From Streptomyces caeruleatus (lineage in GTDB: Bacteria > Actinomycetota > Actinomycetes > Streptomycetales > Streptomycetaceae): a stretch of 64,000 nt of DNA. Under the pieces are notes generated by a model that saw only the letters and a program-made list of their open reading frames with translations, was not told the origin of the DNA and made no database searches. Every line of letters starts with the position of its first letter. Within the stretch, counting starts at the first letter, position 1. The translations under genes and the position numbers were made by a program. The stretch lies in contig NZ_KQ948939.1 in the NCBI RefSeq assembly GCF_001514235.1, positions 115,825 to 179,824 on the forward strand, read 5' to 3'. Shown piece after piece: positions 32,276 through 40,880 of the stretch.

Positions 32276-33529
32276 CTATTTCCCGCCGACCGCCAGCCCG
32301 GCCCCCTCCAACCGCACCCTGATCCCGTCCTCCTCCACCCGCACGTCCCGCAACCGCACCTGTCCGCTCGGCGGTTCCGGCAGGCGGAAGCCCAGGGAGA
32401 GCTGGTCGGCGAGGACCGGGCGGGTGAGGCGGGGCAGGGCGTCGAGGAGGGCGGGGTCGAAGCCCAGCAGCCCCAGGAGCTGGGGGTGGTCGAGGGCCAG
32501 GTCGATGAGGTTCAGCCGCATCGCCTGGTGGATGAAGCGCGGGGTGCCGGTCAGCTCGGTCAGCTTGGACTCGCTGCGCAGGGCGGCGCGGACGACCGAG
32601 TCGGGCACCCCGAGGCGCCGTACGACCGACGGGATCGACAGCAGCGCCTTCGCCTTGCGGGTCTCGTGGGCGAGGCGGGCCGCCGACTTCCGGCTCAGGT
32701 GCAGGCCCTCCGAGGTGCGGGCGCCGGGGCGGTACGTGGCCAGGTCGCCGATGTCCAGGCGCATGCCGCCGATGTGCGTGGCGATGCCGCGGTCGCCGTT
32801 GCGCACGATCCGGGCCTCGGCACGCAGGCTGAGGTCGTGCCCGGCGACCGGCAGGGTGCCGCGCGCCCGGACCCGGTCGTGGCCCTCGCCGGTGAACGTC
32901 ACCTGGGACGCGCCGAGTTCACGGTTCAGGTCGGCGAAGGAGAGCAGGACGTCGCCCTCCAGGTGGGGGACGTCGGCGCCGCGCACCGAGGTCGGGCCGT
33001 CGGTGTCGAGGCGTACGTCTCGTGCCGTCGCCGTCACCTGGGCGAGCGAGATCCGGTCGGCGGCCACGTCGGGAACGGTCACCTTCACCGAGTCCAGCCG
33101 CTCGTCGACGACCTGGGTGAGGAAGGGGAAGCCGTCGATCTGGACCTCGGGGGCGGCCGTCAGGTGGAGGCGGTCCTTGAGGGTGTCCGCCGCTCTGCGC
33201 TCGGCGTAGAGGAGGGCCCAGCGGTCGGCGAGGGTGAGGAAGGCGGCGAGGACGAGGACGCCGACCACGGCCTTCATCGCGAGCGGAAGCCCCGAGAAGC
33301 GGCCTCGGCGCCGGCGGCGGCCGTTGCGGCGGTGGTTGGGCGGGGCCCAGGGATCGTCCTGGGCCGCCGCGCCGTCCTGCTCGTCCGGCTCTTCCCGTAT
33401 GTCCTCGCGGAGGAATTCATCGAGCGGGCCGTCGTCGGTCGGACCGTCCAGCGGTCCGTCGTCCAGCCTGCCGAGCTCCTCGTAGGGGTTTGTATAGGGA
33501 TGCGTCGTTATGTGGTGGGGGGAACGCAT
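32276..33529 (-). CDS. DUF2993 protein with acidic cytosolic head
   Basis: The product has 417 residues from the ATG at 33529 (a GTG at 33553 is possible). An acidic, Pro-rich head of about 70 residues and a run of arginines precede one membrane helix (LAMKAVVGVLVLAAFLTLADRW) and a DUF2993 domain of about 300 residues, with VQIDGFPFLTQVVDERLDSV as the diagnostic segment. It is a longer relative of the gene at 8622-9359. The domain binds lipids in LmeA; here it would sit outside the membrane. It leads directly into the Lys-rich peptide gene. Confidence 0.82.
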   Translation of the reverse strand: MRSPHHITTHPYTNPYEELGRLDDGPLDGPTDDGPLDEFLREDIREEPDEQDGAAAQDDPWAPPNHRRNGRRRRRGRFSGLPLAMKAVVGVLVLAAFLTLADRWALLYAERRAADTLKDRLHLTAAPEVQIDGFPFLTQVVDERLDSVKVTVPDVAADRISLAQVTATARDVRLDTDGPTSVRGADVPHLEGDVLLSFADLNRELGASQVTFTGEGHDRVRARGTLPVAGHDLSLRAEARIVRNGDRGIATHIGGMRLDIGDLATYRPGARTSEGLHLSRKSAARLAHETRKAKALLSIPSVVRRLGVPDSVVRAALRSESKLTELTGTPRFIHQAMRLNLIDLALDHPQLLGLLGFDPALLDALPRLTRPVLADQLSLGFRLPEPPSGQVRLRDVRVEEDGIRVRLEGAGLAVGGK

Positions 33530-33622
33530 CGGCCCATCCGACCATGCGCACACCCCCCACCCGCAACCTCTACCGGGGGTTTGCGATCTAGTTCACGCCG
33601 GTTCACCAAGTACTGCGTTGAA

Positions 33623-35434
33623 CTACTGCACGACCGTGATCCGGTTCGCCGCCGGCGGCGAAATCGGGCTGCCGACCGAGGAGTTGGCCGTCAGGTACTT
33701 CTCCAGCACCGTCAGGTCGTCCGCGCCGACCAGGTCGTTCGTGCCCTGCCCCAGCGTGGGGAAGCCGTCGCCGCCGCCCGCGAGGAAGTTGTTCGTGGCG
33801 ACGCGGTAGGTGGCGGCCGGGTCGACGGCCGCGCCGTTCAGCTTGACCGAGTCCGTGACCACCCGGTCGGCGCCCGACTTCGTCAGGTCCAGCGTGTACG
33901 TCAGCCCCGACGACACCTGCAGGACCTTCGGCGAGGCCGCGTTCGTGCCGCTCACCTGCTCCTTGAGCACCTGGATCAGCTGCGCGCCGGTGATGTCCTG
34001 GAGGTTCACCGTGTTGGAGAACGGCTGCACCGTGAAGCCCTCGGCGTACGTCACCACACCGTCGCCCTCGCCGCCCTTGGCCGCGTAGGTGAGCGGCGCC
34101 CGGATGCCACCGGGGTTCATCAGCGCGAGGTCGGTCTCCGGGTCCAGCTCCTTGCCGTACGCGAGCTGCGCGTCGGCGATCAGGTCGCCGAGCGGGGACT
34201 CGGTGCCGGTGCTCGGGATGTCGGCGGAGATGTAGCCGATCGCGCGGTTGCCGATGGGCGCCGCGAGGGTGTTCCACCGGTCGATCAGCGCGGTCATGTC
34301 GGGCGCCTTGGGGACGTCCCGGGTGACCACGTGGTTCGCGGACTTCACGGCCGTACGGGCGATGTCGCCGGTGAAGCGGTCGTACGTCAGCGTCGTGTCG
34401 GTGTAGAGACGGCCGAAGGACGCGGCCGACGTCACCATGCGCGGCTTGCCCGCCGGGTCGTCGATCGTGCAGACGTACGCGGCATGCGTGTGGCCGGTGA
34501 CCAGCGCGTCGACCTGCGGCGTGATGTTCTTGGCGATGTCGACGATCGGGCCGGAGATACCGTCGCCCGCGCCGGGCGCGTCACAGTCGTAGTTGTAGGA
34601 CGCCGACGCCGGGGCGCCGCCCTCGTGGATGAGGGCGACGATCGACTTCACGCCCTGGCGCTGGAGCACCTTGGCGTACTTGTTGATCGTCTCGACCTCG
34701 TCCTTGAACTTCAGGCCCTTGACGCCCTCGGCGGAGACGACACCCGGGGTGTCCTCCAGGGTCACGCCGATGAAGCCGACCTTGACGTCCTTCTTCTTCC
34801 ACACCCAGTAGGGCTTGAGGATCGGCTTGCCGGTCTTCTCGTCGAGGACGTTCGCGGCGAGGTAGGGGAAGTCGGCGCCCTTGAACTTCTTGTCCGTGTA
34901 GCAGCCGGCCGTGGGGTGGCAGCCGCCGTTCTGGAGGCGGGCCAGTTCCCTGGCACCCTCGTCGAACTCGTGGTTGCCGACGCTCGTCACGTCCAGGTCG
35001 AGCTTGTTCAGCGCCTCGATGGTGGGCTCGTCGTGGAAGAGACCCGAGATGAGCGGGGAGGCGCCGACCATGTCACCGCCGGCCGCGGTGATGGAGTACT
35101 TGTTGCCCTCGCGGGCCTGGCGCAGATGGGTGGCCAGGTACTCCACACCACCGGCGTCGATGGTCTTCGTCGTGCCGTCCGGCTGTACCTCGGTGACCCG
35201 GCCGGAGGAGCCGGCCGGCGGCTCCAGGTTGCCGTGCAGGTCGTTGAAGGACAGCAGCTGGACGTCCCGGTAGCGGTCGAAGGGGTGGCCGTGGCCGCCC
35301 TTGGCCGAGCTCTCCGGCGTCGCCGTCGCGGGCAGCGCCGCGGCCAGCGCGCCGACGGTCGCGAGTCCGGCGGCGGTGGCGACGAGCGCGTACGTACGGC
35401 GTCTGCGGTGCTGCTGGTGGGATGTGGCTGACAT
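33623..35434 (-). CDS. Secreted 5'-nucleotidase/metallophosphatase
   Basis: The product has 603 residues from the ATG at 35434, after AGGGGGG; the longer frame is not coding. A Sec/Tat-like signal (RRRRTYALVATAAGLATVGA) precedes the calcineurin-like metallophosphatase domain with FNDLHGN, AAGGDMVG, VGNHEFD and VTGHTH, then the 5'-nucleotidase C-terminal domain (SPLGDLIADAQL, MNPGGIRAPL). It releases phosphate from extracellular nucleotides. No sortase or membrane tail is present, so it is freely secreted. Its position near ppk and pst suits phosphate scavenging. Confidence 0.93.
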   Translation of the reverse strand: MSATSHQQHRRRRTYALVATAAGLATVGALAAALPATATPESSAKGGHGHPFDRYRDVQLLSFNDLHGNLEPPAGSSGRVTEVQPDGTTKTIDAGGVEYLATHLRQAREGNKYSITAAGGDMVGASPLISGLFHDEPTIEALNKLDLDVTSVGNHEFDEGARELARLQNGGCHPTAGCYTDKKFKGADFPYLAANVLDEKTGKPILKPYWVWKKKDVKVGFIGVTLEDTPGVVSAEGVKGLKFKDEVETINKYAKVLQRQGVKSIVALIHEGGAPASASYNYDCDAPGAGDGISGPIVDIAKNITPQVDALVTGHTHAAYVCTIDDPAGKPRMVTSAASFGRLYTDTTLTYDRFTGDIARTAVKSANHVVTRDVPKAPDMTALIDRWNTLAAPIGNRAIGYISADIPSTGTESPLGDLIADAQLAYGKELDPETDLALMNPGGIRAPLTYAAKGGEGDGVVTYAEGFTVQPFSNTVNLQDITGAQLIQVLKEQVSGTNAASPKVLQVSSGLTYTLDLTKSGADRVVTDSVKLNGAAVDPAATYRVATNNFLAGGGDGFPTLGQGTNDLVGADDLTVLEKYLTANSSVGSPISPPAANRITVVQ

Positions 35435-35615
35435 CCGCCCCCCTGGGAGTCGTGGATGACACGTCGGTCCTGGGTGACCAGCGCGTCGTGAGTGACATGG
35501 CCCCGTCGGGCGGCAGCCTAGAGTCAACGCGCGTAGCGCGACAGGGGGTTCCTGGTTACAGCCTGGTTGCTTCTGTGCCGGGACTTTGCCCGAGGCGCCC
35601 CTTACCCTCATACGC

Positions 35616-36542
35616 ATGACCAGCGACGACACCGCACCCCCTCTCCCGACCCGTGCCATCGAGACCCACGCCGAGCTCACCCCGGAGCAGACCGAGGCCG
35701 TACTGGAGCTGCTCGCGGACGCCGCCCGGAGCGACGGGCAGCAGGCGGTGTCCGAGCAGGGGCGGCTCCAGCTGCGTGGTGGGGCACGCGAGGGCGTGTC
35801 GCATCTGCTGCTGACCGTCGCCGGCGAACTGGTCGGCTACGCCCAGCTGGAGGACACCGACCCGGTCGAGGCCCCGGCCGCCGAGTTGGTCGTCCACCCC
35901 GCGCACCGCGGCCACGGGCACGGCCGCGCGCTGGGCTCGGCCCTCCTCGGCGCGTCCGGCAAGCGGCTGCGGGTGTGGGCCCACGGCGGCCATGCCGCCG
36001 CCCGCCATCTCTCCCAGGTCCTCGGCCTCACCCTGTTCCGCGAACTGCGGCAGATGCGCCGCCCGTTGGCGGACCTGTCCCTGCCGGACCCGGTGCTCCC
36101 CGAGGGCGTCACGGTCCGCTCCTTCGTCCCCGGCCAGGACGACGCGGCCTGGCTCGCCGTGAACGCCGCCGCCTTCGCCCACCACCCCGAACAGGGCTCC
36201 CTCACCCAGCGCGACCTCGACGACCGCAAGGCCGAGCCCTGGTTCGACCCGTCGGGGTTCTTCCTGGCGGAACGGGACGGCGAGCTCGTCGGCTTCCACT
36301 GGACGAAGGTCCACGCCGAGGAGGGACTCGGCGAGGTGTACGTCCTCGGCGTACGCCCCGGCGCCCAGGGCGGCGGCCTCGGCAAGGCCCTGACCACCAT
36401 CGGGCTGCGCCACCTGTCCGCCCAGGGCCTCCCCACGGCGATGCTCTACGTCGACGCCGACAACAAGGCGGCGGTGTCGGTCTACGAACGCCTCGGCTTC
36501 ACGACGTACGAGACGGACCTGATGTACCGAACGGAGACCTGA
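35616..36542 (+). CDS. mshD: Mycothiol synthase (acetyl-CoA:Cys-GlcN-Ins acetyltransferase)
   Basis: The product has 308 residues from the ATG at 35616. Two GNAT domains in tandem are seen: the N-terminal one with AELVVHPAHRGHGHGRALGS and the C-terminal one with LGEVYVLGVRPGAQGGGLGK and YVDADNKAAVSVYERLGF, each with an acetyl-CoA loop. MshD catalyses the final step of mycothiol synthesis, the main actinobacterial thiol. The segment NAAAFAHHPEQG is characteristic. TACCCT seven bases before the ATG and no ribosome site suggest a leaderless mRNA. Confidence 0.93.
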   Translation: MTSDDTAPPLPTRAIETHAELTPEQTEAVLELLADAARSDGQQAVSEQGRLQLRGGAREGVSHLLLTVAGELVGYAQLEDTDPVEAPAAELVVHPAHRGHGHGRALGSALLGASGKRLRVWAHGGHAAARHLSQVLGLTLFRELRQMRRPLADLSLPDPVLPEGVTVRSFVPGQDDAAWLAVNAAAFAHHPEQGSLTQRDLDDRKAEPWFDPSGFFLAERDGELVGFHWTKVHAEEGLGEVYVLGVRPGAQGGGLGKALTTIGLRHLSAQGLPTAMLYVDADNKAAVSVYERLGFTTYETDLMYRTET

Positions 36543-36546
36543 GCCG

Positions 36547-37230
36547 TCATCGCGCGGCGGGCCGGGCGCGGACCACGAGGACGTCCAGCGCCAGTTCGTC
36601 GTCCGCGATGTCCAGCCCGGCCCACCGGGCCTGCGCGGCCAGCAGGTTGAACGCGCGCTGCGGTGCGCACTCCACGTCGGAGTCGCCCGCGCCGGTCAGC
36701 CGCTCCGCCACCACGCGGGCCGCCGCCTCGGCGTCGGCGGCGTGCTGCCCCAGCGCGGTGGCCACCGGCTTCCCGGCACCCGACACGAAGGCCTCCACGA
36801 GCAGCAGCCGGGCGCCGGTGCCCGTGCCGCCGCGCCACCGCCCCACCTGAGTCGTGGCCGACAGCCCGGGCAGCGCCCGGCCGAGCTCCGACAGCATCCA
36901 CGCGCCCTGCACGAGGCCCGTCCCGAGCACCGCGGCGCCCGCGCTCGCCGACCAGGCCCGGTCCCCCTCCCCCGCGCGCCGCTTCCCCAGCAGGGTCCAG
37001 TCCTCCGGCACGGGCACGCACATCGGCGCCTCCAAGGCCAGCACCGCACCGGCCGTCCCTCCCGCCAGCGCGGCGGTGACCGCTTCGACGGCCGTCGCCG
37101 GGTCGCTCCCGTACCCGACGAGTGCCTCCCCCGGGCCCTCGACCGCGGCCCACGCGAAGGCGCCGGTCCGCACGGACCCGACGTCGACGGCGACCACGCG
37201 CACACCCCGCATGTTCACGAACCCCGGCAT
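36547..37230 (-). CDS. Hypothetical protein, possible RNase H-like fold (DUF429-like)
   Basis: The product has 227 residues from the ATG at 37230, after GGAGGA. It opens VRVVAVDVGSVRTGAFAWAA, a strand ending in Asp-x-Gly as in RNase H-like/DUF429 proteins, and has LALEAPM as a second acidic strand. A longer start at 37281 would lie within the palindrome and is unlikely. Function unknown. It is divergent from the GntR gene and shares its palindromic promoter region, and its stop is four bases from the mshD stop. Confidence 0.7.
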   Translation of the reverse strand: MPGFVNMRGVRVVAVDVGSVRTGAFAWAAVEGPGEALVGYGSDPATAVEAVTAALAGGTAGAVLALEAPMCVPVPEDWTLLGKRRAGEGDRAWSASAGAAVLGTGLVQGAWMLSELGRALPGLSATTQVGRWRGGTGTGARLLLVEAFVSGAGKPVATALGQHAADAEAAARVVAERLTGAGDSDVECAPQRAFNLLAAQARWAGLDIADDELALDVLVVRARPAAR

Positions 37231-37260
37231 CCCTGACTCCTCCGACTTGACTTTCCGGAC

Positions 37261-37312
37261 CCCGTTCCACCACCCTTTCACTACTCAATTAGTGAAAGGG
37301 TGGTGGAACGGG
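37261..37312. promoter_or_regulatory. Perfect 22-bp inverted repeat ending at the GntR start codon
   Basis: Arms 37261-37282 (cccgttccaccaccctttca, ct) and 37291-37312 are exact reverse complements around actcaatt. The right arm ends directly before the ATG at 37313 and contains the ribosome-site region (gggtggtggaacggg). It can be the operator of the GntR protein and, as RNA, a hairpin hiding its own ribosome site. Confidence 0.9.
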
Positions 37313-37699
37313 ATGGTCGACTATCGCATCGACCGACGCTCCGGCGTAGCCACCTACGTGCAGATCGTCCAGCAGACCAAACAGGCCCTCCGCCTGGGCC
37401 TGTTGGAGCCCGGCGACAAGCTGCCCACGGCCCGTGAGGTCGTCGAGGCGACCGCCATCAACCCCAACACGGTCCTCAAGGCCTACCGCGAACTGGAACG
37501 CGAGGGCCTGGTCGAGGCACGCCGGGGACTCGGGACGTTCGTGCGGCGCGGACTGAACACCGCGCCCGCGGAGTCGCCCCTGCGCACCGAGTTGGAGGCA
37601 TGGGCCGTACGGGCCCGCGAGGCCGGGCTGGACCACGACGACGTGGACGCGCTCTTCACCGCAGTACTGGACACGCACTTCAAGGGGGACGATTCATGA
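37313..37699 (+). CDS. GntR family regulator (YtrA subfamily)
   Basis: The product has 128 residues from the ATG at 37313. A GntR winged helix (VDYRIDRRSGVATYVQIVQQ, then PGDKLPTAREVVEATAINPN, TVLKAYRELEREGLVEARRG) is followed by a very short C-terminal region of about 50 residues, which defines the YtrA subfamily. YtrA regulators usually repress the ABC genes they precede in response to cell-wall antibiotics or unknown cues. It overlaps the ABC ATPase start by four bases and begins at the end of a large palindrome. Confidence 0.92.
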   Translation: MVDYRIDRRSGVATYVQIVQQTKQALRLGLLEPGDKLPTAREVVEATAINPNTVLKAYRELEREGLVEARRGLGTFVRRGLNTAPAESPLRTELEAWAVRAREAGLDHDDVDALFTAVLDTHFKGDDS

Positions 37700-38583
37700 C
37701 CGAGACCGCCATCGAGGCGGCCGCGCTCGGCAAGGGGTTCGGGCGACGGCGAAAGCAGGCCCTGGACGGCTGCTCCTTCCGGCTCCCGGCAGGCAGCGTG
37801 TGCGCCGTCGTCGGCCCGAACGGCGCCGGCAAGTCCACGCTGCTCTCCCTCGCCGCCGGACTGCTGCGCCCCACCGACGGCACGATCACCGTCCTCGGCG
37901 CCGCCCCGGCCGCGGTCCGTGAACGCCTCGCGTACGTCGCCCAGGACAAGCCCCTGCACCCCCAGCTCACCGTCGCCGACACCCTGCGCTACGGCCGCGA
38001 GCTGAACCCCGGCCGCTGGGACGACCGGACCGCCGAGCGGATCGTCGCCGAGGGCGACCTCGAACCGGACGCCCGGATCCGCTCGCTCTCCGGCGGCCAG
38101 CGCACCCGCGTCGCCCTCGCGCTCGCCCTCGGCAAGCGCCCCGAACTGCTGCTCCTGGACGAGCCGATGGCCGACCTCGACCCGCTCGCCCGGCATCAGC
38201 TGATGGCCACGCTCATGGCCGACGCCGCCGAACACGGCACCACGGTTGTCATGTCCTCGCACGTCGTGGCGGAACTGGACGGCGCCTGCGACCACCTCCT
38301 GCTGCTCGGCGCCGGCCGCGTCCGCCTCGCCGGCCCGCTGGACGACCTGCTCGCCGCGCACCGCCTCCTCACCGGCCGGGCCGACGCGTCGCTCGACCCG
38401 CACACCGTCGTCGAGTCCCGCACGACAGGACGTCAGGTCACCGCGCTCGTACGGCCCGAGGGTCCCCTCGACGAGTCCTGGCAGGCCACCGCCCCGACCC
38501 TGGAGGAGCTGGTCCTGGCCCACCTGCGCGCCCCCGAAACCCCGGCCCTGCGGCTCGACGAGATGCGGGAGGCCGCCGTATGA
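37696..38583 (+). CDS. ABC transporter ATP-binding protein
   Basis: The 295-residue protein starts at the ATG at 37696 (ATGA overlap). Walker A GPNGAGKST, signature LSGGQ, Walker B ELLLLDEPMADLDP and switch His (MSSHVV) are intact. The C-terminal part (about 220-295) is a variable regulatory extension. The Q-loop region reads YVAQDKPLHPQL. It would drive the two ABC-2 type permeases encoded next, under YtrA-type GntR control; drug or peptide export is likely. Confidence 0.93.
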   Translation: MTETAIEAAALGKGFGRRRKQALDGCSFRLPAGSVCAVVGPNGAGKSTLLSLAAGLLRPTDGTITVLGAAPAAVRERLAYVAQDKPLHPQLTVADTLRYGRELNPGRWDDRTAERIVAEGDLEPDARIRSLSGGQRTRVALALALGKRPELLLLDEPMADLDPLARHQLMATLMADAAEHGTTVVMSSHVVAELDGACDHLLLLGAGRVRLAGPLDDLLAAHRLLTGRADASLDPHTVVESRTTGRQVTALVRPEGPLDESWQATAPTLEELVLAHLRAPETPALRLDEMREAAV

Positions 38584-39581
38584 CCGCCGTGACGACCCTC
38601 GACACGTCCACCGCCGTCACGTCCTCCCGGGGACCGCGCGGACTGCTCTGGGTGATGCTGCGGCTGCACCGCTGGGCGCTGTGGTTCTGGCTGGCGCTCG
38701 TGGCCGTCGGCGCGGGAGCGCTGCTGTGGGCGTACGGGCCGGGCGCGGACGCCGCCTGGTCCGAGTACCGCACCCTGCACTGCGACACGAACGATCCCGA
38801 CCTGGGCTGCGACAACCTGGGCCCCGCCTACAACATGTACGACACGGTCGTCAGCATCGGCGCCGGGATCCTCGGCCTCGCCCCCTTCCTCACCGCCGGC
38901 TGGGCCGGCGCCGCGCTCATCGGGCGCGAACTGGAGAACGGCACCGCCCAGTTGACCTGGACGCAGTCCGTCTCCCCGGCCCGCTGGCTGGCCGCCAAGC
39001 TCGCCGTCCCGGCCGCCCTGCTCACCGCCGGCATGCTCGTCCTCACCCTGCTGCACCGTCTGCTGTGGTCGACGGACGGTCCGCTGCGGGCGGCGATGGG
39101 CTCACGGAGCTGGTACGAGGGCGCCGCCTTCGAGGCCAACGGCACCCTCGCCACCTCCTACGCCCTGCTCGGCCTCGCCGTCGGCGTCCTGGCGGGCCTG
39201 CTCCAGCGCCGCGCCCTGCCCGCGCTCGGCCTGGCGGTCGTCGTCCTCGCGCTCCTGACGACCGTGCTCGGCACCGTGCGCCCCTACCTGTGGCCGCTGG
39301 AGACGCTCACGAACAAGCACGAGTACCCGGCGTACATCGGCATGGTCGTCGACGAGGGCGCCCTCACCTCCACCGGCGCCCGCGTCTCGGACCCCATCTG
39401 CGTCGACGACGCCAAGTGCCTCGCCGACCACGACATCGTCGGCTTCTACCGCGACTACCACCCCTCCTCCCACTTCTGGCCCCTGCAACTGGTGGAGACC
39501 GGCATCGTCCTCGCCGTCACCGCCCTGACGGTCCTGATCGCCTTCCGACTGCTGAACGGCCGTACCGGAGCCGCCGCATGA
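38580..39581 (+). CDS. ABC-2 type permease, first copy
   Basis: The 333-residue protein has six or so membrane helices, starting LWFWLALVAVGAGALLWAYGPG and ending LVETGIVLAVTALTVLIAFRLL, with a conserved cytosolic segment IGRELENGTAQLTWTQSVSP, RWLAAKLAVPAALLTAG. It contains Cys pairs outside the membrane (ICVDDAKC). Closely similar to the next gene and overlapping both neighbours by four bases; the two would make a heterodimeric channel. Confidence 0.88.
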   Translation: MTAVTTLDTSTAVTSSRGPRGLLWVMLRLHRWALWFWLALVAVGAGALLWAYGPGADAAWSEYRTLHCDTNDPDLGCDNLGPAYNMYDTVVSIGAGILGLAPFLTAGWAGAALIGRELENGTAQLTWTQSVSPARWLAAKLAVPAALLTAGMLVLTLLHRLLWSTDGPLRAAMGSRSWYEGAAFEANGTLATSYALLGLAVGVLAGLLQRRALPALGLAVVVLALLTTVLGTVRPYLWPLETLTNKHEYPAYIGMVVDEGALTSTGARVSDPICVDDAKCLADHDIVGFYRDYHPSSHFWPLQLVETGIVLAVTALTVLIAFRLLNGRTGAAA

Positions 39582-40558
39582 CCACCGCACTGTCCGCCGC
39601 GACGGCCCCCGCCACCGGCCGGCCGCCCCGCGGCCCCCGCGGCCTGACCTGGACCGTTCTGCGGCTGCACCGCTCGACGCTGATCGTGTGGGCGGTCGTC
39701 GTCCTCAGCGGCGCCGCGGTGCTGCTGTGGGCCTACGGACCGGGGGCCCACGCGGCCCAGGCGGAGTGGGACCGGGTGTGCGCCGGCCGCGAGGCCTGCG
39801 TGTGGGGCGACCCGATCTACGACTTCGACCGCGTCTTCAGGGCGGCCGGATCCGGCCTGACCTGGCTCCCGGCGCTCGTCGCCGCCTGGGCGGGCGGCGC
39901 CCTCGTCGGCCGCGAGCTGGAGAACGGCACCGCGCGTCTCGCCTGGACCCAGGGCGTCACCCCCACCCGCTGGCTGGCCGCCAAGCTCACCGTCCCGGCG
40001 GTCCTGCTCACGGCCGGCACGACCGTCCTCGTCCTCCTGCACCACCTGGTCTCCGACGCGCACCCGCTCCCGCTGGGACGCTGGTCCTGGTACACCGAGG
40101 ACAACTTCCAGGCCAACGGCACCGCGGCCATCGCCGCACCCCTGCTCGGCCTGGCGCTCGGCGCCCTCGCGGGCCTGCTCCTGCGCCGCGCGCTCCCGGC
40201 CCTCGCCGTCGCGCTGGTCGCCACCGAAGCACTGGGTGCCTTCGCCACCGCCGCGAGCCGCGACCTGGTGCCCTGGGAGACCGCGGTCGGCACCCTGAAG
40301 ACCGGCTACCGGACACCCGCGCACGTCATCACCGGCGACCAGGGCGCCCTCACCGCCACGGGTGCCCGCGTCCCCGACCCGCTGTGCGTCGACGACACCC
40401 AGTGCCTCGCGGCCCACAAGATCGTCGGCTACTACACCGACTACCACCCCGCCGCGCACTTCTGGCCGCTCCATCTCGTCGAGACCGGCCTCCTGCTGGG
40501 CGCCGCCGCGCTGGCCACCGCCACCGCCTTCTGGCTGCTGCGCCGCCGCACCCCCTGA
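39578..40558 (+). CDS. ABC-2 type permease, second copy
   Basis: The 326-residue protein starts at the ATG at 39578. It repeats the landmarks of the gene upstream: VLLWAYGPGAHAAQAEWDR, VGRELENGTARLAWTQGVTP, RWLAAKLTVPAVLLTAG, LCVDDTQCLAAHKIVGYYTD and a terminal helix. The pair came from tandem duplication. Operon ends at the hairpin ten bases downstream. Confidence 0.88.
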   Translation: MTTALSAATAPATGRPPRGPRGLTWTVLRLHRSTLIVWAVVVLSGAAVLLWAYGPGAHAAQAEWDRVCAGREACVWGDPIYDFDRVFRAAGSGLTWLPALVAAWAGGALVGRELENGTARLAWTQGVTPTRWLAAKLTVPAVLLTAGTTVLVLLHHLVSDAHPLPLGRWSWYTEDNFQANGTAAIAAPLLGLALGALAGLLLRRALPALAVALVATEALGAFATAASRDLVPWETAVGTLKTGYRTPAHVITGDQGALTATGARVPDPLCVDDTQCLAAHKIVGYYTDYHPAAHFWPLHLVETGLLLGAAALATATAFWLLRRRTP

Positions 40559-40567
40559 GAACCCCGC

Positions 40568-40646
40568 CCGTACGTCCCTCCACGGGGGGAGGGACGTACG
40601 GGCCGGACCGCCCTCCACGGGGGGAGGGACGTACGGGCCGGACCGA
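40568..40646 (+). terminator. Terminator hairpin and 35-bp duplicate after the ABC operon
   Basis: cccgtacgtccctcc (40568-40582) pairs exactly with ggagggacgtacggg (40589-40603). The 35 bases 40577-40611 are repeated directly at 40612-40646, giving a second, partial hairpin. The remainder of the gap to ppk (40647-40880) holds no gene; ggttcagacagg near 40708 is a lone PHO-box-like half site. Confidence 0.85.
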
Positions 40647-40880
40647 CGACCCGTCACCTGGACGTCCGCGAGCCGCCCCCCGCTATCCCACACGCCATGT
40701 CTCCGTAACCATCGGTTCAGACAGGCTTGCGACGCTCAGCCAATGACGCCCGCCGTGCCAGAGCCTTCGCCGCCCCCCGAGGGGTCCGCGGGGAACGGGG
40801 ACGCCCGACGCCTCCCGATCACGCTCCCGCCCGCCGCTTCCGACGCGCCCGTAATGCTCGCAACGCGGAACAATGGGCAC

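Noticed and set aside
33591..33610. GTTCACGCCG/GTTCACCAAG resembling a PHO box
   Set aside because: The two units are spaced 10, not 11, bases apart and there are only two; it lies between two minus-strand genes, so PhoP control is not supported.
32120..35431. A 1103-codon plus-strand open frame
   Set aside because: It runs antisense through the DUF2993 and 5'-nucleotidase genes, has no domain sense and is a GC-rich frame shadow.
40708..40720. Lone GTTCA-type PHO half site before ppk
   Set aside because: Only one good unit; the neighbouring 11-mer does not match, so it is mentioned only as a possibility under the terminator entry.
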